A DNA stretch of 64,000 bases from Pseudomonas cerasi. GTDB lineage: Bacteria; Pseudomonadota; Gammaproteobacteria; Pseudomonadales; Pseudomonadaceae. Each line of letters begins with the position of its first letter. Positions within the stretch are counted from its first letter, which is position 1. The position numbers and the translations under genes were made by a program. Below the pieces are notes generated by a model. It was not told the DNA's origin, made no database searches, and saw nothing but the letters and a program-made list of their open reading frames with translations. Below, in pieces: positions 52,134-60,240 of this stretch. The stretch covers positions 640,001 through 704,000 of the forward strand of contig NZ_LT222319.1 in the NCBI RefSeq assembly GCF_900074915.1, in the 5' to 3' direction.

Positions 52134-53156
52134 TCAGTCGAACAGACCCAGGGTCATGTAGCTGAACCACGAACGGCTCTTGGTGCCTTTCGCTTCGGCG
52201 TCTTTTTCCGCCTGTTCGTCCAGCTCGGCCTGATTCTCCGGCAGCAGTTCTTTCGGAATGGAATCCTTGGCGTCCTGGTACTGCTTCTTCATGTCCTGAT
52301 CGGCGCGGGTCTGGCCCGGTGGCAGCGGAGCGCTGCCGTCGATCAGGCCAAGGGTCGCTTTCGACAGCCATGAGCGGTTATCGGCCTCGGCTTCACGCGG
52401 GGTGAACTTGCCGTCAGCCAGTTGCGGGTGGTTCGGGTAGTTGGTCTTCAGCACTTCCAGGCTGGTGGCAGCCAGGTCGTCAAGGTGCAGACGCTGATAG
52501 GACTCGACCATCACCGCCAGACCGTCGCCGACCGAAGGCGTCTCCTGGAAGTTTTCCACTACATAGCGGCCACGGTTGGCGGCGGCGACATAGGCCTGAC
52601 GGGTCAGGTAGTAGTCGGCTACGTGGATTTCGTAGGACGCCAGCAGGTTGCGCAGGTAAATCATGCGCTGCTTGGCGTCAGGCGCATAGCGACTGTTCGG
52701 AAAGCGGCTGGTCAACTGGGCGAATTCGTTGAACGAGTCACGCGCAGCACCCGGGTCACGCTTGGTCTGGTCCAGCGGCAGGAAGCGCGCCAGGAGGCCC
52801 ACGTCCTGGTCGAAGGAGGTCAGGCCCTTCATGTAATACGCATAGTCGACGTTCGGGTGCTGCGGATGCAGGCGGATGAAACGCTCGGCAGCGGATTTGG
52901 CTGCTTCGGGTTCACCATTCTTGTAGTTCGAGTAGATCAACTCGAGCTGAGCCTGATCGGCGTAGCGACCGAACGGATAGCGAGATTCCAGCGCCTTGAG
53001 CTTCTCAGTGGCACTGTTATAGCTGTTATTTCCCAGGTCGGCCTGCGCCTGCTGGTACAGCTCGACTTCGCTGAGGTTTTCGTCGATGACTTCCTTCGAC
53101 GAACAGGCCGCAGTCAATGCGAGGATGGCGATCAGCAGCAGGTGTTTCACTTGCAT
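52134..53156 (-). CDS. bamD: Outer membrane assembly lipoprotein BamD
   Basis: Essential lipoprotein of the BAM complex that inserts outer-membrane proteins. 340 residues with a lipoprotein signal ([18 protein letters not shown], lipidated C18) and five TPR repeats ([40 protein letters not shown] and so on). It is about 95 residues longer than E. coli BamD; the extra C-terminal tail from about 260 is hydrophilic ([14 protein letters not shown], then [13 protein letters not shown] and a near-repeat [12 protein letters not shown] at the end). ATG 53156 is the lipoprotein start. Divergent from rluD. Confidence 0.95.
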   Translation of the reverse strand: MQVKHLLLIAILALTAACSSKEVIDENLSEVELYQQAQADLGNNSYNSATEKLKALESRYPFGRYADQAQLELIYSNYKNGEPEAAKSAAERFIRLHPQHPNVDYAYYMKGLTSFDQDVGLLARFLPLDQTKRDPGAARDSFNEFAQLTSRFPNSRYAPDAKQRMIYLRNLLASYEIHVADYYLTRQAYVAAANRGRYVVENFQETPSVGDGLAVMVESYQRLHLDDLAATSLEVLKTNYPNHPQLADGKFTPREAEADNRSWLSKATLGLIDGSAPLPPGQTRADQDMKKQYQDAKDSIPKELLPENQAELDEQAEKDAEAKGTKSRSWFSYMTLGLFD

Positions 53157-53305
53157 GGCGGCTTGCGTCCCTATAACGGCCTGCTGTCTTGGGCGGGGCC
53201 GTCCTGTTATGATGAGCGCCCCGCGATACCGGCGGGACAAAAGACGCCGTATTTAACCACAAGCGCGCTGCCGAAACCAAAGGCTAGCCGCCACCTAGTC
53301 TGGTC

Positions 53306-54268
53306 ATGTCCGAAAATATAGAACTTCGCGCAGAGGTGCCGTCCGAATTGGGCGGTCAACGCCTCGATCAAGTCGCCGCACAATTATTCGCTGAGCACTC
53401 GCGCTCGCGCCTTTCCGCCTGGATCAAGGACGGCCGCCTGACTGTGGACGGAGGCGTTCTGCGCCCTCGCGACATCGTGCACGGTGGCGCTGTTCTCGAG
53501 CTGATTGCCGAGCAGGAGGCCCAGGGTGAATGGGTCGCTCAGGACATCGAGCTCGACATCATCTATGAAGACGACCAGATCCTCGTCATCAACAAGCCCG
53601 CCGGGCTGGTGGTGCATCCGGCTGCCGGTCATGCCGACGGCACGTTGCTCAACGCCCTGCTGCACCATGTACCGGACATCATCAATGTTCCGCGTGCCGG
53701 CATCGTGCACCGTCTGGACAAGGACACCACCGGCCTGATGGTGGTCGCCAAGACCATTCAGGCGCAGACACAGCTGGTTACCCAGTTGCAGAGTCGCAGT
53801 GTCAGCCGTATCTACGAGTGCATTGTGATCGGCGTGGTGACCGCAGGCGGCAAGATCGACGCGCCCATCGGCCGTCACGGTCAGCAGCGCCAGCGCATGG
53901 CGGTGATGGAAGGCGGCAAGCAGGCGGTCAGTCATTACCGCGTGCTGGAGCGCTTCCGTTCGCACACCCATGTACGGGTCAAGCTGGAAACCGGGCGTAC
54001 CCACCAGATTCGCGTGCACATGGCGCATATCAACTATCCGTTGGTCGGCGACCCGGCCTATGGCGGTCGTTTCCGTATTCCGCCAGCGGCCAGCCTGACC
54101 ATGGTCGATTCGCTCAAGACCTTCCCGCGGCAGGCGTTGCATGCCCGCTTCCTGGAGCTGGATCATCCGACCACCGGTAAGCGCATGAGCTGGGAATCGC
54201 CATTGCCGGACGATTTCGTCTGGTTGCTGTCCCTGCTCAAGCAGGATCGCGAGGCGTTCATCGGGTGA
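53306..54268 (+). CDS. rluD: 23S rRNA pseudouridine(1911/1915/1917) synthase
   Basis: Makes the pseudouridines in helix 69 of 23S rRNA, important for subunit joining. The 320-residue protein has an S4 RNA-binding domain (RLDQVAAQLFAEHSRSRLSA, 19-38) and the catalytic domain with GIVHRLDKDTTGLM; D138 is the nucleophile. KLETGRTHQIRVH and LVGDPAYGG are also present. It is divergent from bamD, as in many gamma-proteobacteria, and its stop overlaps the GTG start of pgeF. Confidence 0.96.
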   Translation: MSENIELRAEVPSELGGQRLDQVAAQLFAEHSRSRLSAWIKDGRLTVDGGVLRPRDIVHGGAVLELIAEQEAQGEWVAQDIELDIIYEDDQILVINKPAGLVVHPAAGHADGTLLNALLHHVPDIINVPRAGIVHRLDKDTTGLMVVAKTIQAQTQLVTQLQSRSVSRIYECIVIGVVTAGGKIDAPIGRHGQQRQRMAVMEGGKQAVSHYRVLERFRSHTHVRVKLETGRTHQIRVHMAHINYPLVGDPAYGGRFRIPPAASLTMVDSLKTFPRQALHARFLELDHPTTGKRMSWESPLPDDFVWLLSLLKQDREAFIG

Positions 54269-54993
54269 ATGACTGGCTGATACCTGACTGGCCTGCGCCA
54301 GCACAGATCAAGTCCTGCGTTACCACTCGCTCGGGTGGGGTCAGCCTGGCCCCGTTCGACAGCTTCAATCTGGGCGATCACGTCGATGACAGCCCGCAGG
54401 CCGTGGCGAGCAATCGCCAGCGCCTGACCGCCAGTCTCAAGGCTCAGCCCGCCTGGTTGAAGCAGGTGCATGGCGTAGACGTTGTACCTGCCGATCCATC
54501 CCGTGTCGTCGAGGCCGATGCCAGCTGGACGAGCACGCCTGGCGTGGCCTGCACCATCATGACCGCCGACTGCCTGCCCGCGCTGTTCTGTCGTCGTGAC
54601 GGTACGCGTGTGGCTGCCGCGCATGCCGGCTGGCGTGGGCTGGCGGCCGGGGTGCTGGAAGCGACGGCCGACAGCCTGCAGAGTGCTGCCGAAGACATCA
54701 TGGTCTGGCTGGGGCCGGCCATCGGCCAGCCGTCGTTCGAAGTCGGTCCCGAGGTGCGCGAGGCCTTTACCGCCAGCCACCCGCAGACAGCCGCTGCGTT
54801 TGTCGCCAGTTCGAATCCTGATCGTTTCATGGCCGACATCTATGCGCTCGCCCGGTTAAGACTGGCAGCCCAAGGTGTCTCTGCCGTGTATGGCGGCGGG
54901 CTGGATACCTTCACCGACCCGCGCTTCTTTTCCTACAGGCGTGCCGCGCGCAGTGGCCGCTTCGCTTCGCTGATCTGGATCGAACACGCCTGA
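54265..54993 (+). CDS. pgeF: Peptidoglycan editing factor PgeF (YfiH family)
   Basis: A 242-residue YfiH/LACC1-family protein. The signatures are TRSGGVSLAPFDSFNLG, LKQVHGVDV, TADCLPALF and AAHAGWRGLAAGVLE, with the Cys and two His of the zinc-dependent active site. In E. coli it removes wrong amino acids from peptidoglycan precursors; related proteins act on purine nucleosides. The GTG start at 54265 overlaps the rluD stop (GTGA), so the pair is co-translated. ClpB follows after about 170 nt. Confidence 0.93.
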   Translation: MNDWLIPDWPAPAQIKSCVTTRSGGVSLAPFDSFNLGDHVDDSPQAVASNRQRLTASLKAQPAWLKQVHGVDVVPADPSRVVEADASWTSTPGVACTIMTADCLPALFCRRDGTRVAAAHAGWRGLAAGVLEATADSLQSAAEDIMVWLGPAIGQPSFEVGPEVREAFTASHPQTAAAFVASSNPDRFMADIYALARLRLAAQGVSAVYGGGLDTFTDPRFFSYRRAARSGRFASLIWIEHA

Positions 54994-55065
54994 TTGCCGG
55001 GCTGTTTTGCACATTCCAGCTAGACTTGCCTGAACACTCGTCTGATCTGTATCAACCCCGGCCCG

Positions 55066-55093
55066 CTTGAAACGCGCAGAATCGTCCGCATCT
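55066..55093 (+). promoter_or_regulatory. Sigma-32 heat-shock promoter of clpB
   Basis: CTTGAAA (55066-55072), a 13-nt spacer, then CCGCATCT (55086-55093). This is a near-perfect RpoH promoter (CTTGAAA-N13/14-CCCCATNT), about 70 nt upstream of the clpB ATG. Confidence 0.82.
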
Positions 55094-55164
55094 AACTGGC
55101 TATTCAGCAGGTTTTCTTTATAGGTGTGTTCATTGCTCCGGCCTGCATTAAAGGAAGGTGACTA

Positions 55165-57729
55165 ATGCGTATCGACAGATTGACCAGTAAATTACAGTTA
55201 GCGTTATCCGATTCCCAGTCGCTGGCCGTTGGCCTCGACCATCCCGCCATCGAACCTGCGCACTTGATGCAGGCGCTGCTTGAGCAGCAGGGCGGTTCCA
55301 TCAAGCCTTTGCTGTTGCAGGTAGGCTTCGACATCAACAGCCTGCGCAAGGAACTGAGTGCAGAGCTGGACCGCCTGCCAAAAATCCAGAACCCGACCGG
55401 CGACGTCAACATGTCGCAGGATCTGGCGCGCCTGCTCAATCAGGCTGACCGTCTGACGCAGCAGAAAGGCGACCAGTTCATTTCCAGCGAGCTGGTGCTG
55501 CTCGCGGCAATGGACGAGAACAGCAAGCTCGGCAAATTGTTGCTGGGGCAGGGCGTCAGCAAGAAAGCTCTGGAAAACGCCATCAACAACCTGCGCGGCG
55601 AAGGTGCCGTGAATGACCCGAACGTCGAAGAGTCGCGTCAGGCGCTGGACAAGTACACCGTTGACCTGACCAAGCGTGCCGAAGAGGGCAAGCTCGACCC
55701 GGTGATCGGTCGTGATGACGAGATTCGTCGCACCATTCAGGTCCTGCAGCGCCGCACCAAGAACAACCCGGTGCTGATCGGCGAACCTGGCGTGGGCAAG
55801 ACCGCCATTGCCGAGGGCCTGGCGCAGCGCATCATCAATGGTGAAGTGCCCGATGGCCTGCGCGGCAAGCGCTTGCTGTCGCTGGACATGGGCGCGCTGA
55901 TCGCCGGTGCCAAGTACCGTGGCGAGTTTGAGGAGCGCCTCAAATCGCTGCTCAACGAACTGTCCAAGCAGGAAGGCCAGATCATCCTGTTCATCGACGA
56001 GCTGCACACCATGGTCGGCGCCGGCAAGGGCGAAGGCTCGATGGACGCTGGCAACATGCTCAAACCTGCACTGGCGCGCGGCGAGCTGCATTGTGTGGGC
56101 GCCACCACGCTCAACGAGTACCGCCAATATATAGAGAAGGATGCGGCGCTTGAGCGTCGATTCCAGAAAGTCCTGGTCGACGAGCCAAGCGAAGAAGACA
56201 CCATTGCGATCCTGCGTGGCCTGAAAGAGCGCTACGAAGTGCACCACAAGGTCGCTATCACTGACGGCGCGATCATCGCAGCGGCCAAGCTGAGCCACCG
56301 CTATATCACTGACCGCCAGTTGCCGGACAAGGCCATCGACCTGATCGACGAAGCGGCCAGCCGCATTCGCATGGAGATCGACTCCAAGCCTGAAGTGCTC
56401 GACCGCCTTGAGCGTCGCCTGATCCAGCTGAAAGTAGAAGCTCAGGCCCTCAAGAAGGAAAAGGACGAAGCGGCGATCAAGCGGCTGGAAAAACTTCAGG
56501 GTGAAATCCAGCGTCTTGAGCTTGAGTACGCGGACCTTGAAGAAATCTGGACCTCGGAAAAAGCCGAGGTCACGGGTTCGGCACAGATCCAGCAGAAAAT
56601 CGAACAGTCTCGCCAGGAGCTGGAAGCCGCGCGCCGCCGGGGCGATCTGAACCGCATGGCCGAGTTGCAGTACGGGATCATTCCCGACCTGGAGCGCAGC
56701 CTGCAAATGGTCGACCAGCACGGCAAGCCGGAAAACCAGTTGCTGCGCAGCAAGGTGACCGAGGAAGAAATTGCCGAGGTCGTGTCGAAGTGGACCGGTA
56801 TCCCGGTGTCGAAGATGCTCGAAGGCGAGCGTGAGAAGCTGTTGCGCATGGAAACCCTGCTGCACAACCGGGTGATCGGCCAGGAAGAAGCGGTGGTTGC
56901 GGTCTCCAATGCCGTGCGTCGTTCGCGTGCCGGGCTTTCCGACCCTAACCGTCCGAGCGGATCCTTCATGTTCCTCGGCCCGACCGGCGTGGGCAAGACC
57001 GAACTGTGCAAGGCGCTGGCCGAATTCCTGTTCGACACCGAAGAGGCGATGGTGCGTATCGACATGTCCGAGTTCATGGAGAAACATTCCGTGGCTCGCC
57101 TGATCGGTGCGCCGCCAGGCTATGTCGGTTACGAAGAGGGCGGCTACCTGACCGAAGCCGTGCGTCGCAAACCGTATTCGCTGATTCTGCTCGATGAGGT
57201 CGAGAAGGCGCATTCCGATGTGTTCAACATCCTCTTGCAGGTACTTGAAGACGGACGCCTGACGGACAGCCACGGGCGCACGGTGGACTTCCGCAATACC
57301 GTGATCGTCATGACTTCCAACCTGGGCTCGGCGCAGATCCAGGAGCTGGTCGGTGACCGTGAGGCGCAGCGTGCTGCAGTGATGGACGCAGTCGGTACGC
57401 ACTTCCGTCCGGAGTTCGTTAACCGGATCGACGAAGTGGTGATCTTCGAACCGCTGGCGCGTGACCAGATCGCCGGTATCACCGACATCCAGCTGGGCCG
57501 CCTGCGCAAGCGTCTGGCCGAGCGCGAGCTGTCGATGACCCTGAGCCCCGAGGCGCTGGACAAGCTGATCGCCGTTGGTTACGACCCAGTCTATGGCGCA
57601 CGGCCGCTTAAGCGGGCGATTCAGCGCTGGATCGAGAACCCGCTGGCGCAGATGATCCTCTCTGGCAGCTTCATGCCCGGTACGACCATCACCGGCAAGG
57701 TGGTCGACGACGAGATCACTTTTGTCTGA
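55165..57729 (+). CDS. clpB: ATP-dependent disaggregase ClpB
   Basis: Heat-shock AAA+ chaperone that resolves aggregates with DnaK. The 854-residue protein has the N-domain (1-145), first AAA+ module with [13 protein letters not shown] near 205, the coiled-coil middle domain at about 410-525 that distinguishes ClpB from ClpA, and the second AAA+ module with [13 protein letters not shown] near 605. Length matches E. coli ClpB (857). AAGGAAGG precedes the ATG. It is preceded by a sigma-32 promoter and followed by a terminator, so it is transcribed alone. Confidence 0.97.
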   Translation: MRIDRLTSKLQLALSDSQSLAVGLDHPAIEPAHLMQALLEQQGGSIKPLLLQVGFDINSLRKELSAELDRLPKIQNPTGDVNMSQDLARLLNQADRLTQQKGDQFISSELVLLAAMDENSKLGKLLLGQGVSKKALENAINNLRGEGAVNDPNVEESRQALDKYTVDLTKRAEEGKLDPVIGRDDEIRRTIQVLQRRTKNNPVLIGEPGVGKTAIAEGLAQRIINGEVPDGLRGKRLLSLDMGALIAGAKYRGEFEERLKSLLNELSKQEGQIILFIDELHTMVGAGKGEGSMDAGNMLKPALARGELHCVGATTLNEYRQYIEKDAALERRFQKVLVDEPSEEDTIAILRGLKERYEVHHKVAITDGAIIAAAKLSHRYITDRQLPDKAIDLIDEAASRIRMEIDSKPEVLDRLERRLIQLKVEAQALKKEKDEAAIKRLEKLQGEIQRLELEYADLEEIWTSEKAEVTGSAQIQQKIEQSRQELEAARRRGDLNRMAELQYGIIPDLERSLQMVDQHGKPENQLLRSKVTEEEIAEVVSKWTGIPVSKMLEGEREKLLRMETLLHNRVIGQEEAVVAVSNAVRRSRAGLSDPNRPSGSFMFLGPTGVGKTELCKALAEFLFDTEEAMVRIDMSEFMEKHSVARLIGAPPGYVGYEEGGYLTEAVRRKPYSLILLDEVEKAHSDVFNILLQVLEDGRLTDSHGRTVDFRNTVIVMTSNLGSAQIQELVGDREAQRAAVMDAVGTHFRPEFVNRIDEVVIFEPLARDQIAGITDIQLGRLRKRLAERELSMTLSPEALDKLIAVGYDPVYGARPLKRAIQRWIENPLAQMILSGSFMPGTTITGKVVDDEITFV

Positions 57730-57754
57730 CAGCGCTCGTCAACGCTCTATAGAA

Positions 57755-57782
57755 GGGCCCTCGAACCGAGGGCCTTTTTTTG
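57755..57782 (+). terminator. Terminator of clpB
   Basis: gggccctcg and cgagggcc form a stem with a three-base loop, followed by seven T, about 25 nt after the clpB stop. Confidence 0.88.
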
Positions 57783-57866
57783 AGGCGTGGTCAGCAGTAG
57801 AATCAGGCCCGAGAGGCGATCTGAAAAAAAATCGCAAATCATTGTCTTAAAAAGCAATTTATAGGG

Positions 57867-57894
57867 TTGACAGGTGTTTTTAAAATTGTAGAAT
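57867..57894 (+). promoter_or_regulatory. Promoter of the tRNA cluster
   Basis: TTGACA (57867-57872) and TAGAAT (57889-57894) are 16 nt apart and are followed by agcgcgcc, a GC-rich discriminator of the kind found at stringently controlled stable-RNA promoters. The first tRNA starts about 120 nt downstream. Confidence 0.7.
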
Positions 57895-58023
57895 AGCGCG
57901 CCTCAGAGACGTGAACGCAACGATACAAACGAAGCGGAAAGGTCGATGAGATTGAAATCAACGAGTTAACAGCAAGCTGGTTTCAAGGCGACAGGTTGTA
58001 AAGTTGAATCTGAAATCGATAGT

Positions 58024-58099
<76 letters not shown>

Positions 58100-58128
58100 G
58101 ATTTCGCAAGGTTCAATGCAGTTTCAGT

Positions 58129-58205
58129 CGGGGTATAGCGCAGTCCGGTAGCGCGCCTGCTTTGGGAGCAGGATGTCAGGAGTTCGAATCCCCTTACCCC
58201 GACCA
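58129..58205 (+). tRNA. tRNA-Pro (TGG), copy 1
   Basis: 77 nt. Acceptor cggggta with taccccg, anticodon loop tttggga giving TGG, T-arm ggagttcgaatcccc, encoded CCA. Identical over its whole length to the copy at 58382. Confidence 0.97.
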
Positions 58206-58210
58206 TATTT

Positions 58211-58286
58211 GGGTCGTTAGCTCAGTTGGTAGAGCAGTTGGCTTTTAACCAATTGGTCGTAGGTTCGAATCCCACACGACCCACCA
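58211..58286 (+). tRNA. tRNA-Lys (TTT), probable integration target
   Basis: 76 nt. Acceptor gggtcgt with acgaccc, anticodon loop cttttaa giving TTT, T-arm ggttcgaatccc, encoded CCA. This clpB-linked tRNA-Lys gene is the known insertion site of PAPI-1/PPHGI-1-type elements in Pseudomonas, and a tyrosine recombinase gene follows here, so its 3' half is the probable attachment site. Confidence 0.97.
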
Positions 58287-58381
58287 TTTTTGGCTTCAAG
58301 GTTCGCCTTGGAGCCGAATCTTAAAGATCTGATGCCACTCGTATCAGGTCGCAGGCAGCTGGTTGAGGTGCCTTGATTTAC

Positions 58382-58458
58382 CGGGGTATAGCGCAGTCCG
58401 GTAGCGCGCCTGCTTTGGGAGCAGGATGTCAGGAGTTCGAATCCCCTTACCCCGACCA
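58382..58458 (+). tRNA. tRNA-Pro (TGG), copy 2
   Basis: 77 nt, identical to the tRNA-Pro at 58129-58205, on the integrase side of tRNA-Lys. It is either part of the ancestral cluster or was brought in by the integrated element. Confidence 0.96.
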
Positions 58459-58603
58459 AATACTGTTGCTACATAGCTCGATCTTTAGATTTTTAGGTAG
58501 TCGGTCATTGCAAAAAAGCGGACAAGCGTCTTGGTGCGTTTAACCAGGCAAGCAGCCGTCTGGAGCGAAAGATAGCGCCAGCATCCGGTGATGTCAAATT
58601 AGA

Positions 58604-58648
58604 GCGCCCCGTTCCAAGCGAAAGCTTGTGATCGGGGCATTTTTTTTG
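58604..58648 (+). terminator. Terminator-like hairpin downstream of the tRNA cluster
   Basis: gccccg and cggggc enclose an inner stem aagc/gctt with a GAAA loop, followed by eight T. It probably ends transcription of the tRNA cluster. Confidence 0.7.
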
Positions 58649-58656
58649 GAAAAAAT

Positions 58657-58676
58657 TGCTGTGCTGTGCTGTGCTG
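58657..58676. repeat. Tandem TGCTG pentamer, four copies
   Basis: Four perfect TGCTG units directly after the terminator-like hairpin, 125 nt from the end of the integrase gene. Confidence 0.7.
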
Positions 58677-58800
58677 GCGTAGGCCCGCCTGAAGCAGTCA
58701 TTAGGCCTCATAACTAAATAATCTGCAGTGCGAAGCATCTGCTGCATCTGCTGATAATGGCAGATTGAGCATTTTTACAACTGTCTCTATAGCGGCTGGA

Positions 58801-60240
58801 TCACCATGACCTGCCTATCCTTCCGCTCATTTCCAGCATTTCAGGGCGTAGATGCCGAGCATCCTGGCTTGGTACAGGTCTGTCCTCAATCACTGGTTCA
58901 GTACCAGTTCCTTCACCGGCAATGTTGTGTTGTACCCACTTGGTGAGTTCGCCCAAGCTTCTCAACAGATCTTCCGGGCTGGAGCATCCTAACGGTAGTT
59001 GCCTGACGGCAGGGTCGCCTTCATTCAAGGGGGACGGTATGTACTCGTGACTTCCTGACGTGATATCTGGTGCAGCCTGTATTGTCGTACCCGAGTGCGA
59101 ATTCAAAGGGGCACTTTGTTTTTTGCGCTTTAACTGCACGGTCTGGGCGGGCGTTTTGCCCAAGACGTGCCCCGATGCTCTGTCGGCAACTGCTGTCCTT
59201 TCGTGTATCGACGATCCCGAAGTCAAGTCCCTCACTGGAGCAGCTACAGAGTAATGTTTTTCAGCTCGCTGCGCCGCATCTGCTTTTGCCAGGTAGCTGA
59301 TCTTGGCCGGTCGCTTGCCTCGCTCATTCATCACCGCTCGCATCATCTCGTAGTCCGGCTCTATGTAATCCATCGTCGTTGCGATATTTGAGTGATTCAG
59401 CAGTTTCTTGGTCAAATAGATATTGCGCTCTGGCAGCGTCATCAGCTCGCTGGCGATCGTGTGACGAAACCGGTGAGGAGTCATGCGTACCCCGGTCATC
59501 GCGGTGAGCTTTTTGTACATGGCCTCCACCTGATGAGAGTTCATCTCCTGACGACGGTAGTGACCAGAAAATCTGTTTACGTTGAACAGTTGGTCTTCGG
59601 GCTGAAAACCCACTGCTTTAGCAGCATTCATGATGGTTTCCAACTGTGCCATGAGCCCATCCGGGATCGGAATCAGGAACTCACGGTGAGTTTTCTCTGT
59701 TTCACCTCTGACTCTGATCAGCCGGTCGCCCAGGTACACATCCGCATATCGCAGGCACAGCAGCGCGTTGAGCCTGAGCCCCGTGTAGTAGAAGGTTTCG
59801 AACACGGTGAGCCAGAACCAGGCCGGAGTAATTTCTGTCCGTTTTCCAGTGGCGCGCTCTTCTGCTGCCAACACCTGGAGCCAGTTACGAGCGCGGATGC
59901 TAGCGTCGTTCGCAACTGTCTTTTTTGGGCGTTTGGGTGGCATCACACTCGTGTTTTTAAGTGGGTTAGCAACCATGTCTACCAGACCGTGTTCGATTGC
60001 GTAGCCGTAGATGGTGCGCAAATGGCTGGAGTACGTATTCCAGCTCCGCTTGGAAACTCTCTCCAGTTCGGATCTGCGCCAGTCGAGCATGTCCCGGTGC
60101 GTCGTCTCGCTTGCCAGACGGTCGCCGAAGAATCTGACATAGGACTTTGTGGCAGCCCAGTAGATCTTGACGGTGTCGGGTCTCAGGTCATGAGTGAGGA
60201 TGTATTCCTGGGTCAGCTCAGGCAGTGTCATCGTGTTCAT
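58801..60240 (-). CDS. Tyrosine recombinase (element integrase)
   Basis: A 479-residue site-specific recombinase. N-terminal SAM-like core-binding domain (about 5-100); catalytic domain with R156 in YTGLRLNAL, K183 in TEKTHRE, H256-x-x-R259 in PHRFRH, H283 in LLNHSN and the nucleophile Y292 in TTMDYIEPD, so all active-site residues are present. Residues about 310-479 are a low-complexity polar tail not needed for the fold. ATG 60240 overlaps the relaxase stop as ATGA. It would integrate and excise the element at the neighbouring tRNA. Confidence 0.92.
   Translation of the reverse strand: MNTMTLPELTQEYILTHDLRPDTVKIYWAATKSYVRFFGDRLASETTHRDMLDWRRSELERVSKRSWNTYSSHLRTIYGYAIEHGLVDMVANPLKNTSVMPPKRPKKTVANDASIRARNWLQVLAAEERATGKRTEITPAWFWLTVFETFYYTGLRLNALLCLRYADVYLGDRLIRVRGETEKTHREFLIPIPDGLMAQLETIMNAAKAVGFQPEDQLFNVNRFSGHYRRQEMNSHQVEAMYKKLTAMTGVRMTPHRFRHTIASELMTLPERNIYLTKKLLNHSNIATTMDYIEPDYEMMRAVMNERGKRPAKISYLAKADAAQRAEKHYSVAAPVRDLTSGSSIHERTAVADRASGHVLGKTPAQTVQLKRKKQSAPLNSHSGTTIQAAPDITSGSHEYIPSPLNEGDPAVRQLPLGCSSPEDLLRSLGELTKWVQHNIAGEGTGTEPVIEDRPVPSQDARHLRPEMLEMSGRIGRSW

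Larger units (their letters stand above)
58459..58800. other. Gene-free 342-nt stretch between tRNA-Pro and the integrase gene
   Basis: I see no credible gene. It holds a terminator-like hairpin (58604-58648), four tandem TGCTG units at 58657-58676, a duplicated GCATCTGCT at 58735-58752, and AT-rich sequence. This is where recombinase arm-binding sites would be expected if the element boundary lies at one of the tRNA genes. Confidence 0.6.

Noticed and set aside
55204..57402. 732-codon open frame antisense to clpB, and a 512-codon one antisense to ggt (18080-19618)
   Set aside because: Same explanation: mirror frames of strongly biased genes, no ribosome site, no recognisable fold.
58287..58381. 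Possible fifth tRNA between tRNA-Lys and the second tRNA-Pro
   Set aside because: Only a short hairpin (ggcttcaag/cttggagcc) is present; no T-arm or acceptor stem.
58505..58747. 80-codon open frame between the tRNA cluster and the integrase gene
   Set aside because: It spans a terminator-like hairpin and tandem repeats, and has no coding signs.
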